Below, piece after piece: positions 35,442 to 47,162 of a DNA stretch of 64,000 bases. The stretch spans positions 9,551,001 to 9,615,000 of the forward strand of contig OU612066.1 in NCBI GenBank assembly GCA_914767715.1, in the 5' to 3' direction. The notes under the pieces were generated by a model that was not told the origin of the DNA, did not search any database, and was given only the letters and a program-made list of their open reading frames with translations. This DNA is from Membranipora membranacea. Lineage: Eukaryota > Bryozoa > Gymnolaemata > Cheilostomatida > Membraniporidae. A program made the translations under genes and the position numbers. Positions within the stretch are counted from its first letter, which is position 1, and every line of letters begins with the position of its first letter.

Positions 35442-38400
35442 TTAAGCGTCATTATTTGGTTCATCTTTCAGTTCATTCTTATTATTCTGTGGTGCCTCAT
35501 TTGACTGCTTTGAGTCCTCAGAAGAGGATGGTTTATCGCTTGTTGGTTTGTCTGACACACTCTCAGGCTGCTGGGTTCCTGAAGTAGATTTCTCTAGCTT
35601 GGCTCGCCTTTCTGCAGCTCTAGCACCAGGATTGTAAATGGCCCGCTCTGGTCGGTCTTTGTATCTGGAATCCCGATTTTTCTTTCTGTCACCGTCCTAA
35701 AAATGATCAATGAAAAATTGTGACGCATGTAACATTTCAAGGAAAGAATATTCTCCAGACCATTGTTCAGTCCCTGAATATCCTTATCACGTTCACAAAG
35801 TATAATCAAATGATTTAAAATTATCACTACAGATTTTGACTTGTACTTACGTTTTTGTCACTTGCACCACTGTCACCGCTTCCAGACCTGTAAGCAGAAT
35901 GGAATCAAATAATATTTTAATTTTCCGCCTAATGTGTCAGGAAATCAAAAAAAGTTGCAAAATTAATGATTCAACACATATGTCAGTGGGAAGGAGGTAG
36001 AAGAAAATATCAGGTTATTGATGAGTTGATTAATCTAGTTTCAGTTATGCATGGTGATCATTCATTTACCTTTCTAACTTATGTCCAGCTATATTGCGTT
36101 TGACAATTGGAGGTGTTTTATCACTGGCCCCTTTGCCAGATGTGTCTGAAAGCTTTAGAGCTGCAGTCTTTTCCGTAACATCCGAGACAGCTACATCGAA
36201 GAAGATAACAAAAAGTGATATTCAATGTTGTGCTTTGACGCTATGTCATGGCGCAATGTTGTTAAATTTTGCGTGTAGAGTTCTTTGATCATGTTGATTG
36301 AGAAACCCAAAAGAAGAATGGAAAACTTATATCTATTCATGTAGAACAATAATAACCGAAATCTCAACAGGCCGAATCTGAATATTCTTACCCCATTCTT
36401 CACGCCATTATTTAAAACATTATATTTACTTACTGCCTGCATTTCTTGACGCAGATCTATCACTGCCTTTATCTCCTCTTTTCTCTGGTTTCTTCTGAAT
36501 AGCCGTTATCTTTTCTTTGTCCTGAAAGTTAATTGAACAAAACTTATAATTAGTAAATCGATGAGAGTTTATGTTTTTATCTAGTGCTTATTATAAAATC
36601 AATGTAGCACAATGTTAAGATCTCAAAATTTAGTATGTAGGTAAATGTTCTTTAAAAAATAGAAAAATGTTGTCATTTTCTATTATGAACAGATGTGTAG
36701 ATAGGAGCTCCAATTTGAGGAATAGAGGGCAAAGCTTTATCTCTATCATCATGCTATTTATTGACAAATTACATACATCTAAGGTATGGAGTGGATTAAC
36801 AATAGAACTTCTTTTCAATGTCGATGTAAGAAAATTATATATTGACGTTATATATCGCCTTTTCAGTTTCTCAGGAACTACTTGTCCGATCTCAAAAATT
36901 CTTTCACTGACACGTTGCCAGTTAGTCTGACTTGTGTTTAACATCGCAATTTTTTTCAAACCGCATGTATCTATCTTGATAAATTGTTCATTAACTAAAA
37001 GACATTGAAAACATATAGGCAGCAATGGGCAAAATTATGCAGTAATGTAAATTACGTTATGCAAAAGCTTGATGAAAATCTATGCAGTATTACATGCAAT
37101 GCACATTGTGTACAACAATGGATCACCGTTTTTGGGTGATTGTTTAGCATCGAAAGAGATATGTTTATGCTCATAACTTCTCTACTATTGAATTTATCAT
37201 CGAACGCCACGATCTAAACCTCGGAAATACTCTCTAGTTTAATGGAAGCTGGTGTGTATAACATGTTCTCTAACCTATTTTCAGCTTCTTGGCTGGAGAG
37301 GAGTGCATGTTTTGGACCAAATAAAGCTGGTTAAGCCACAAAAATCCAAATATCTCAAGAAGTAACGCTATAATCAACAATCGCTTCGATCAAAACCTAG
37401 ACAATCACCTACTGTTCATCATGCTGACAACAAATTTGACTGATATATTTCTGAATTTCTCAATTTTGGCTGGAAAATTTTGACCTAAATTAGTTAAAAT
37501 TTTGGTTATTATCTGTTACAGTTGTGACAACCAGGATCTGTAAGCTGGTAAGATTATTTATGGAAGTGACAGTACAAGACCAAAATGGTAGAATAAAGTG
37601 AACATTTTAGTTTCTGCATTATTGGGGTCGTATGTAATGAGGGGGCAGAAATGGCCCTTTTACTATTGCAAAAATCAATTATAAGGCTCGAAGACAGGAG
37701 GCCGAAAATCATAAAGTTTCACTAAAATGTCACTCCTCCAGTTAGTGCAATGCCTCCTCTACATGTTGAAAGCATAAACTAGTCAAATACCTCAAATACA
37801 AGGCATAGAGGGCTCAATTTAAAAAGGGCACTTTTTGCTCCAAAATGAACTTCCAGAGGTCACTGCGACTCAACGTCAAAAATTGGGAGGTTCCAACTGT
37901 GAAAATAACTATTAGACATGATCCCCAATACAATATAAAAAAGTTTTAAAAAGCGATATATCACTGTTAAATAAATAATTTACTGTAATAAGCAGGATTC
38001 TAAGGGATATCAGGTGGATGAGTTTATCCGGTAGCTTGATCTGGACAGATTAAAACGTTATTAATGACAGTTTAAAGTTAGTACTTACTTTATACGGAGG
38101 AGTATCCCTGACAGGTTTCTGGGTCTGTTTTGCTCCTTGCAGCGGTTTGGAGACAGAGCCTGACTTGGCTCCAGACTCAGGCCGGTCTTGTCTGTATTTA
38201 CTCTCCGGTCTACCTGAGGTTGTCTGACTAGTTGAGCCTGCGGCAGGTCTATCTGAAGCTAACAATCAGACACAATTCAACAGAATAATGACTATTTCAA
38301 AAACAAGTTGTCTATTGTATGGCATAAAAATACTATGCACATTCATTTGCATAATATGAGAACTGATTACAGAAAATTAAATTGGTTTAAGAAAAAACTT

Positions 38401-41400
38401 TTACTTACAAGGTTTATAAGGGGCTTTTCCGACAGAGCTAGGTTTCTTAGTCTCAACAGAGGTTGGTTTAGCACCTCGACTTTTATCTGTGGCTTTTGAC
38501 TTTGTCGATGGGAGTGTTCTCACAATAATATCTGAAAGAAATCACACCAGGACCTCAAAATACAATCATCTCTCTATCAGAGGAGCAGAATTAAGCATTT
38601 GAAATAACAATAAAAATTGAGCTTATAAGCTACTGAATTCTTCAATGAATCCAAATAAGATTACGAGGCATGTAATGTAACCCTAGGCCTTGATGTTAGA
38701 CCTGTGCGCTTACCAGCATGCAAACTAACAGTAACTTGTAAATTGCACAGATTATGCTCACTGTGATCGAAAAGCTACTTACCATCCTTGGGGTAGGACT
38801 TTTGACTAGCGCCCTTATCAGCAATTTTAGATCCTGCTTTTGTTCCAGAAGCAGAGCCCCCTGCCTTACCAGAAGCAGAATTAGGCTTGTTTGCTGCAAC
38901 AGAATACAAGTATCAGTAAAGGTTTGCGACTGTTACATTAACATTACATAGTTCAATCAGTACGGGTAAGCAGCTAAACATTAAAACCATAAAATTCTAC
39001 CATATACTCCACCTCATTCAGACTCTGACCTCTCGCTAATTCAGAAAAGGAATTCAAACACAGTATCACAATGCAGGCACTCAATTCAGACTTCGGAAAG
39101 ACAAGGGCAATAGATAGTCGGGCCAATAGCTCTGCAATAGATATGGAACACTTTTACACTGAAAAAGTTCTAAACACTTCTGAGTTAACATTTTATACAG
39201 TTTTAGAAACTGTCCACCTGCTCATCTATGATGTATTTAAGCCTAGAGCTGAAGCAGTCAAATAAGCTACCACTCCCAAATAAATACATTTCATAACTGA
39301 TTTTCCCCCATCTAAGTTGAAAATAAATATTTTTATATTTATAGATGAGCAGGATACAATTTCTAACATTATGCAAAGCAAGCACCGAGCCATAAGAATG
39401 TAAAATGCAGAGATTGCTGAACACAAGTAACACTCACAATTATCTTGCTTAGATGAGGATCTTGATGCAGATCTGGAGTCATCTTTTGAGCCTGATTTCT
39501 TACTGTCCCCTTTTCTGTCCTATAAAATGACATGTTTCATAACAAATAACCAGACATAGACATGCAACACACAAATAATCATATCTCTCCCCAATGTACT
39601 ACACCATAACCATCAGACACAATTGAATCGAAAATACCATGTAAACCACTGGATTCTTTCTTTTAGAATTAAGGGGACAAATCCTTCAAATTGTAGCCAA
39701 ATGTGCAGTATCCCAAAGCACTAGCCATGCATATTGATATTGCAATTATTTAAATGTTGATGAATTTAATCCACTTTTATTTATTTGTAAATATATGTTA
39801 TCTCGTTTACATGAATATGTAAGTTTTAATATCGCTGGCTGTACATACACTGCTGGATACTATCTCTTTAGCAGATTTTCCCTCATCTCGATCTCGTTTC
39901 TCACGGTCTCTTCTGTTTCTTCTCTCCTCATCTCTCAATCTCTTTCTCTCCACCTCCCTTAGTCTTCTCTCCTCTCGTAATTTCTTTAAAATCACAAAAC
40001 AGCTTATGGAGGATCCCAACTCTCTCAATCACCATGATAATGTCGGGTTAATATCCGCTCGCCTAATTATCAGGCTAGCTTTATTGAAGGTCAAACTAGT
40101 GTACCCGCTAAATCTGCAGAAATGTACCAATAAATTGGTTGAAGTTTTCTCCCGCACAGTACGAGGCACATTGTTTAAAGAATATTGAGTAGAGTAAAGT
40201 TCAAAATCAAAATTAAAAAAAAACAGCTCATGTAAAATCATCTCTATTGCTAATTCCCACTTTGCACAACGACTCCACTGGGTCATAACAATTACTTCGT
40301 AGCAACTCTCCAAATCACCATGATAATGTCAGGTTAATCATTCCCCTCTCCTAATTAATAGTTCAACTCGATTGAAAGACAAACCAGTGTACTTGCAAAA
40401 TCTTCACACACCCAGCAATTTTCCAATAAAATAGTCTTATCATGAGCAGTAGGAGGCATGTTTATATAACATAGATAAGTCGAGTAAAGTTCACTTTATG
40501 AAAATTGCTTATGATTTCTAACCTCTTGTGCTCGTTTCTTCTCAATCTTGAATTTGTTGATAAATGCCAGAAGTGGAGTCTCTGAATTGTGAGCTGCTAG
40601 CCTTTCCTTAGCCTTAGCCTCCACTTCCTCTATAACCTCTTTCACTGTGACTGTGGGTGGGGCCTCAGGGTTCTCCAACATGTCCAAAAACTTCTTATAA
40701 TCTGCGTCTAAAATCCGAACAAAGGATGGCCAGATTAATTTGTATCACAAACATTGAATCCCATTAAAAAGATTGTGTCCATTCAAACTTGCTAGTCAAA
40801 TGAACATGCTATAAGATATGTCAGTTTTTTTAGAACCATATCTCATTAAGGACAGGCATCATGATAAAAAGGAGGTTTTCTCTTTCCGTAGCAATTTTAC
40901 TTTATGTAGTACTCAATTACAGGTAAAAATGAACACAAAAGTAATTTAATCACTTATGGCTTTAGTGAATTTCATGAGGCTCACAACTTTTTTGTCACAT
41001 AAATCTTTTGATTAATAAAACTCATAAAAATATGATGTATGATCTATATTTTGCTATTGAAAAAGATCTTACAACAGAGACCAACTTCATTTGCAAAATT
41101 GGATGGATAAATTCTAAGTGTGGATTCTAGGGTAGTCTTTTGAGGCGATCACAATGGTGATGATGTTCCTTACACAAAATTACACAATAGGCAGCAAAGT
41201 GCCAAAAAGGCTGCCGAAAAGGGCCAAAATTGCTGTTTTTTTTAGATTTCAAAGGTCTGTCCTGTGCTAACCTTATGAGTTGGGCTACTCAAACTTTGCA
41301 ATCAGATTCATACATACCTTGGTCAGTTTTTGGTATAATATCAGCATGATATCTCAAATATTTAGTGATGACCAACCTTACAAAAAGTGATAAAGTGAAA

Positions 41401-44400
41401 AACGCTGCCGACAAAAGGGAATGCGATGAAAAAATAATGATGAAATGGTTTTAAAACGTCCAAAATCTGAAAGAGCATGTCATAATAAGTGGATCTACAA
41501 GTTTACATGGGTCTGCTATCATAAATAGCCGAGATGTGGCCAACAACGGTTGCAATACCCCCTTATATCACCTGTATATAACTATCATTGAAACGACACT
41601 ACTTTTTCAATTTTGCAGACGCCTCGAAAACTGACTTCGAATGTTCGTATCGATCTGATTTTTTTATGGTGATTTTGTATTGACTCCATCAAAGACAAAA
41701 AATTTTTCAGCACTAGGCACCTTTCTGATGATTTTTGAAGGAGTTAACTTTTGCTTTATACGCTATATAACTTTACAAAGACAATTTTTATGATACTATA
41801 AAGGAAACCTAAGAATACGCACTATTTGAAAAATGACACACTCAGAGCATTTAAAACTGGTGTCATGCGATGGGAGGGTCAATACACAGTCACCATAAAA
41901 AATCAGATCAATACGAACATTCGAAGCCTGTTTTTTAGGCAGCAGCATAATTGAAACAGTAGTTTCGCTTTAATGATAGTTATACACAGGTGATAAAAGG
42001 GGTATTGTAACCGTTGTTGCCCGCATCTCAGCTTTTTATGATAGCAGACCCATGTAAAGTTGTAGATCCGCGAATTATGACATACGATTTCAGATTTTGG
42101 ATGGTTTGAAAACATATCACAATTTTTTGATCACTTTCCCTTTTACCGGAAGCGTTTTTGGCAATTAGCGGCCCGTTGTGCAACTTAATGTAAAGTACAT
42201 TGTTACCATTGCGATCAGCGTGAAAAACTGTACCAGAAACAACTGACAAACCTTATCCATCCAAAAGTGCAAATAGAAGTGACAAGATAGGCGGGGGGGG
42301 GGGGCTGCCACAGGACTAAACTGCAGTATACAGATTATCATTGTTTTTGTTCCCAACATTAAATAACTTATCACTAATACTCACCATCATCAAGAGTATT
42401 TTCTCTGTGGTCTACTTTTCTCGCTACAATCGGCACTTTCTGATATGGTGCAAATTCTACAACTGCTGGGTATTCATTGCCTAAATTAAAAGAAATTATC
42501 TGTGATACTTTAAGATTCGCCAAGAGTTGTAAATCAATAAAAAAAACAATCTCAAATAAGTAACAAACAGTATTTATAATTTATATTAACTATTGGATTC
42601 ATTGAGATTTGAATGCAAAGAAAGTAAAAGCGCCAGATAGATCTTATACTTCAGCAGACAAACAATGGTGAACAGATTTTCAATAAATCCATCACTTAGT
42701 ATACAGCGGTAGTGACCGCGCCGTTCCCACTGATGATTACCAACCTGCATCCTGCAGTGTCAAACATCTATTAGCAGACACCTACACATAGGTACAAAAC
42801 GGCATTAATGGAAATTTTGAAAAAATTTAAGCATCAACGTCTGCCTGTATTCAGCTGTGTCATCACCTTTTGTTTTCTTATGAGGGGGTTAAAGGAAATA
42901 TTAAAAATGTCGTCCTGTCATTTTAATCCACCCTTCTGGTTTGGCGTGGTACTATAAATGGCACAAATTACACTAATACATTCATTAAAATTAACATTTT
43001 TGTCTCCGTTTTTTTATGAGACATATGCGCCAATTTCAGCTATATTTAGCAAGGGCCTTAGAGGTTTCGACTAAATGAAAATATTAGCTAAAAGAGGAGC
43101 ATTAGGTTCTTATGATTTGAGTGTAAAAATCTCACCTCTTGGGTCGACAAAGACATAGTTATCAAACTTCTCTCTGAATAGGAAGACATCATCGGGATTT
43201 TTGAAGCTGATGACCGCTCGACAGAATGCGTACTGCCCCAGACTACAAAAAATGTGTCAGAAAATATGAAAAGTGAAGAGAGCACATTGTAATGACAATA
43301 GAACAAAATATAATCTGTGATAGTAAACTACACCTTGGAGACTGTGCAACAGCTTGATGATGAGACCAAATTAATCTGATTGCGTGTTGCTGTATAAGTC
43401 ACATTTGCTCATTTTTTATCCATCAGAAACAAAAATAATAAATTCGATATATGCGAGTGTTGACGTTTAAAGCAGGATACATATCAATGACAAATGCGGA
43501 CATTGGCTGTAGAAAAGAGGACATGAGATAATGCAAATAGTAATCTTAATGACAGACAAAATTAAATTCAACTTCCTAGGATACCCATCAATCATATTAA
43601 GATATGGAAAGTCACACCACTTACTTTTTTAAAAAAAACAAAAATGATGAATACCTTAGTGGTCATTAAAAACCTTTTCCGGGCAATGATAATCGATAGC
43701 ACCAACATGAACTTGATAATGGGATATAAAAGCCCTCCCGTAGAGCTCCTCTGACATAAGTTGCCCAAAAACCAAAGGAAAAGTTGCCCAAAAACCTAAG
43801 GCTCTAAGGAAATAAATGTAACTCCACCTCATATTCCTTAACACGGACATTCCTTTACAATTCCCAGAATATTATGTAATATAATATATATTATATATAT
43901 ATATATATATATACATAATATATAATACCATGTTGTCCTGTCTTACCTACGATCAGCAGCTACAAAGTTATAATATGAGTGATCAGGGAGGGGTGATACT
44001 TCCCCCAGAAATGATTCTGATGTGAGTGTCGGAGGTAGTCTTCGCACTATCACCTTGAAATAGACATTGATAGATATGTTTAGGGAGATACACAGGGTTC
44101 AGCAAATATTGACTTTCTATACACTGTTGGAAAGCTGCTGAGCTACTGATTGTGAAATTTCTAGCAATGAAATTAGCTCAGCCATCCACTTCGCTAAAAG
44201 CAGCCTTTTTGGCCTCATTTCCTTGATAAAATGACGCAAGTTCATCCAATCACATTTTTTATGAGTTGTTAGAAATCAGTAGCTCAGCAGCTTTCCAACG
44301 GTGTATAGAAATTCAATATTCGCTGACCCCCGTGTATATACCTTAAGTATCCTTATTAACTCACTTCAGTCCAGGATACATAACAGATCTCAGATTAGAA

Positions 44401-45064
44401 TCGAGTTCATTTTATTTTAATGAAGATTCTATTTCATGTTCACCCAAACGTTTTATGATCATTTACAAAGAGAATTGATATATTCGGATCAAAGACCAAG
44501 TAATTAACCTACACAGGACAATATTTTGAGCATAAGCATTGGATGAAGTTTTGATATTGAGTCTTGTAGTAATAATGGTGTTAGCGTTTTTTTGTTCATA
44601 ACTCGATCATTTTCAATCAACTATTGAGTAAGAAAATCGCAATCAATTGAACATCTTTTGTCAGCCTGATATTAATTTTCACCTGAATAGTTTCAGCATC
44701 ATATTTATACCAAGGACCTGCTAAATTTAAAGCAATTTTCATACTCAATATTTGATATAATTGACAGAGTTATCAACAAAAAACCTTGACAGGCGAATGG
44801 AAATCAATGAAAACACCAATGCTACTACACAATTCAATGTCGTAACATCACCCACACTGAGCTGTGATTGTGTTCTTTTTAAGTTTAATATAATATGACT
44901 ATGATTATAACTCATCTCGCTATTTCTTTTTTATCAATTGAACTTGTTACTAGTAAATATACTACCTTTGTAGGGAAGGCCTCTCTAATTTTCAGATCTG
45001 TGCCGCTCTTGCTTTTTGTTGATGAGGTTGATGATTTCATAATTATCTTTTTCTGTTGCGCCAT
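35442..45064 (-). CDS. UPF3: UPF3, nonsense-mediated mRNA decay factor (571 aa), intact copy
   Basis: UPF3 links UPF2 to the exon-junction complex on spliced mRNA and promotes decay of transcripts with premature stops. Exons: 45064-44966, 44053-43947, 43242-43136, 42480-42385, 40707-40523, 39983-39849, 39519-39438, 38893-38783, 38531-38409, 38258-38089, 36521-36434, 36190-36070, 35887-35851 and 35696-35442. All have GT/AG ends and matching phases, totalling 1716 nt. Residues about 34-140 form the Smg4/UPF3 RNP-like domain (VIVRRLPPTL, AFCRAVISFK, FDNYVFVDPRG, AVVEFAPYQKVP). Residues about 199-243 are a long Arg/Glu helix (LREERRLREVERKR). A low-complexity Ser/Lys linker follows. Residues about 499-518 are the EJC-binding motif (YKDRPERAIYNPGARAAERR). 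It is the only one of four copies here without a lesion. The start is shared by all copies. Confidence 0.95.
36835..37985. repeat. Unidentified insertion in intron 10 of the intact UPF3
   Basis: The matching intron of UPF3 copy 2 (16786-17196) is about 1.15 kb shorter and lacks this stretch. I see no ORF, terminal repeat or target duplication, and cannot name it. It may be a deletion in copy 2 rather than an insertion here. Confidence 0.45.
41089..42274. repeat. Large imperfect inverted repeat in intron 4 of the intact UPF3
   Basis: The ends ATTTGCAAAATTGGATGGAT (41089 on) and its near-complement at 42255-42274 pair. So do inner blocks at 41155/42215 (GATCACAATGG), 41497/42055 (TACAAGTTTACATGGGTCTG) and 41638/41925 (CGAATGTTCGTAT). 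The arms are about 400-550 bp around a spacer at about 41700-41880. UPF3 copy 2 lacks it. It looks like a foldback transposon or non-autonomous element; any RNA copy would fold into a long hairpin. Confidence 0.7.
44091..44334. mobile_element. MITE with 61-bp terminal inverted repeats and TA duplication
   Basis: The element starts CACAGGGTTCAGCAAATATT and ends with the near-complement AATATTCGCTGACCCCCGTG. The inverted repeats run 61 bp with about five mismatches, and a TA dinucleotide flanks each side. TA duplication suggests a Tc1/mariner-type mobiliser. It lies in intron 1 of the intact UPF3 and is absent from the other copies. Confidence 0.75.
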
Positions 45065-45562
45065 TTTATCTGTGAACAAAAAATAACATGGAAGGGTTCT
45101 GTTTTCATATCTCTCTTAGCAAAAAGACATTTTATGTCCTCTTCGGAATTAATCATTGATTTCCATTTTGGAAGTTTTTTAGCAGAAACTTTGAGATATC
45201 ATTACCTATAAAATTGCCATTTATTTTGCAGTTTATATCTCAGATAGAACTATTATGTGAGGAATTGTCACCAACATCAGTGTACATAGATAGCATGGTA
45301 CAGAAATTCAGTTCATTATCATTTAATCACCATATTCATACTGCTTACTGGCTTAAATAGTTAATTAGCATGAATATTTTGTGAAATCAAAGATACTCCA
45401 TCAAAAAATGATCCATCAAATCTTTTTAGGAAATGATCAAAATATTTTGTGACACTTTGGAGTACTATGTCATATATTTTGTCTTGGTTTTTTGCTAGGT
45501 AACAGGATATGTATCCATGTGAAACTTCCTGTCCCCTCCTAAACATTGACTCTGAATATAAC
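45065..45562. promoter_or_regulatory. Divergent spacer between intact UPF3 and peptide gene 4
   Basis: About 500 bp separate the UPF3 start codon (minus strand) from the peptide-gene TATA box (plus strand). A block conserved in all four units (GAAATGATCAAAATATTTTG, at about 45431) lies some 130 bp before the TATA box. No TATA box is evident on the UPF3 side. Shared regulation is plausible but inferred. Confidence 0.6.
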
Positions 45563-45635
45563 TATATAAGGGGAGCAACCACCTTCTACAATCACAAACA
45601 TTTCTGACTTCATACCAGCAACTTGTTCAGCTTAG
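45563..45635 (+). promoter_or_regulatory. TATA box and non-coding exon 1 of peptide gene 4
   Basis: TATATAAG at 45563-45570, then a short untranslated exon ending at 45635 before GTAAGA. The layout matches the other three peptide genes. Confidence 0.7.
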
Positions 45636-45853
45636 GTAAGAGAAAAGAAATAATATTTTTAATTTCTATTTTGCATTATTTCTTTTTCATATCTGTTAAC
45701 AAACCTAACTGTGCGTTCTCATTTGACTGTCTAGTAACATTTAAGTTTAATAATAATAATTGATATATAGCTAATATGATGGGTTGAAACTATTTGTTCA
45801 TTGATGAAGCAATTCTTTTTTACAGTCTCTTTACAAAAACCAACTCATTCATC

Positions 45854-46340
45854 ATGAAGGTCATTATGCTCATCGTCTCTATGTGCCTTGCTCTGGCATC
45901 AGCAACATTTAACACAGGGTACAACAATAACCATGGGCATGGATTTAACAGAGGAGTGGGAGGTCGAGGATTCGGAGGCAGAGGAAACTTCAACAGGGGA
46001 AACTTCAACCGAAGAAATCTAAACCGAGGAAACTTCAACAGAGGAAACTTCAACAGAGGAAACTTCAACAGAGGAAACTTCAACAGAGTAAACTTCAACA
46101 GAGTATCCGTTAACAGAGGAAGATATGGAGGTATGTAGGCGCCTTTCATGAAGTAAAAATTGGCTTCAACCAATGTGGTCACTTTTGTATATTGGATTTT
46201 TTTATAACTTTTTTGAGCATTTCACCCTAGTGCTCAGTTGGTTCTGCATGAAAAGCAATGTTTTAGAGCATTTTCTCTCGCCCCTCACTAACTATGAATG
46301 TACATAAACAACAGTTATTTATTCTTTTACAGCTTATTAA
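45854..46340 (+). CDS. Secreted pentapeptide-repeat-like protein, copy 4 (94 aa)
   Basis: Coding exons are 45854-46130 and 46333-46340. The 17-residue signal peptide is the same as in copies 2 and 3. The linker reads GHGFNRGVGGRGFGGRG. Eight pentapeptides follow, mostly GNFNR, with RNLNR and VNFNR variants, and the tail reads SVNRGRYG plus Ala-Tyr. It stands head to head with the only intact UPF3 and has the shortest introns (200 and 202 bp), so it may be closest to the ancestral gene. The repeat is encoded by a 15-bp minisatellite (GGAAACTTCAACAGA), which explains how copies could gain or lose units. Two overlapping AATAAA signals lie at 46515-46525. A secreted role is supported by the signal peptide; nothing more can be said of function. 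Confidence 0.85.
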
Positions 46341-46514
46341 ACTGATCACCGAACAACGGAACCCTGAATCAAGAGACATGGACACTGATTTATCCTGATT
46401 TAAAAACTTTGACTTTAACATTCTGTTTTTGCCTGGATGACAGGCTATTGTTTGTAACCCAAATATTTAATTTTTTGTTTCTGTTTGATATCTATCAGTT
46501 ATGTTTTGTATTCA

Positions 46515-46525
46515 AATAAAATAAA
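46515..46525 (+). terminator. Overlapping poly(A) signals of peptide gene 4
   Basis: Two AATAAA hexamers lie in the stretch AATAAAATAAA, about 180 bp after the stop. Confidence 0.75.
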
Positions 46526-47035
46526 TCGACAAGATTTAAACTAAACAGCGGCGCTCAATGTAGCAACAGATCCGAACCTACGAATTGGCTTTTCCTCTTC
46601 AACTGGCACCGCATTCAGCAGTTGAGTTATCATAAATATATTCCTAAGGAAGCCTACCGTAAAAAATCAAACATTGTGCACCCTCAACTTTCTTGCATTG
46701 AAGAGGAGAAATTAGGCCATTAACAGCATCTGCATTAAGAAAATCCAATGGGCTAAGTTTCGTAGTCCTAACCCAATAAAAGTTGAACAGCTTTGTCACA
46801 TATCGTTCATAACCTTGGCAGGACATGCATGCTATTATCAGCCAAAGTATTCTATTATTCCCCCAAAATACCATGTAGGCACTACAAAGGATTTTTCCAA
46901 AAAGTTCCAATCATGAAAATAAATACATGGTTGGAACCACATAGGTGTGAATTTTCCAAATATGTTTTCAAATTTGCTCTGAGAGCAATATGAGGCAAGC
47001 AAATCTAATTTCATTTTAGCAGCCAAAAATATCAT

Positions 47036-47162
47036 CTAGAATTTACAATATTTGATCCCAGGCAGAAGCAAAAAATAGTGTGTGTAACGTTGCGCTATGA
47101 CTGCACAACGTTACACACACTCATTTTTGCTACTGCCTGAGATCAAATATTGTAAATTCTAG
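47036..47162. repeat. Near-perfect hairpin, 57-bp arms
   Basis: The left arm (47036-47092, starting CTAGAATTTACAATATTTGA) pairs with the right arm (47106-47162) with four mismatches around a 13-nt loop. It could be a short MITE of about 127 bp or a stem-loop RNA precursor. I see no flanking target duplication beyond the palindromic CTAG. Confidence 0.75.

Noticed and set aside
42028-42249. Minus-strand 73-codon ORF in UPF3 intron 4
   Set aside because: It lies in one arm of the large inverted repeat and no homologous frame is open in the other arm.
45854-46340. Peptide genes as neuropeptide precursors with repeated NFNRG units
   Set aside because: There are no dibasic cleavage sites and no Gly-Lys/Arg amidation pattern after each unit; the repeats are contiguous with no spacers.
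46644-46910. Minus-strand 88-codon ORF in the intergenic gap
   Set aside because: No splice sites, domain or paralogue; composition is that of random AT-rich sequence.
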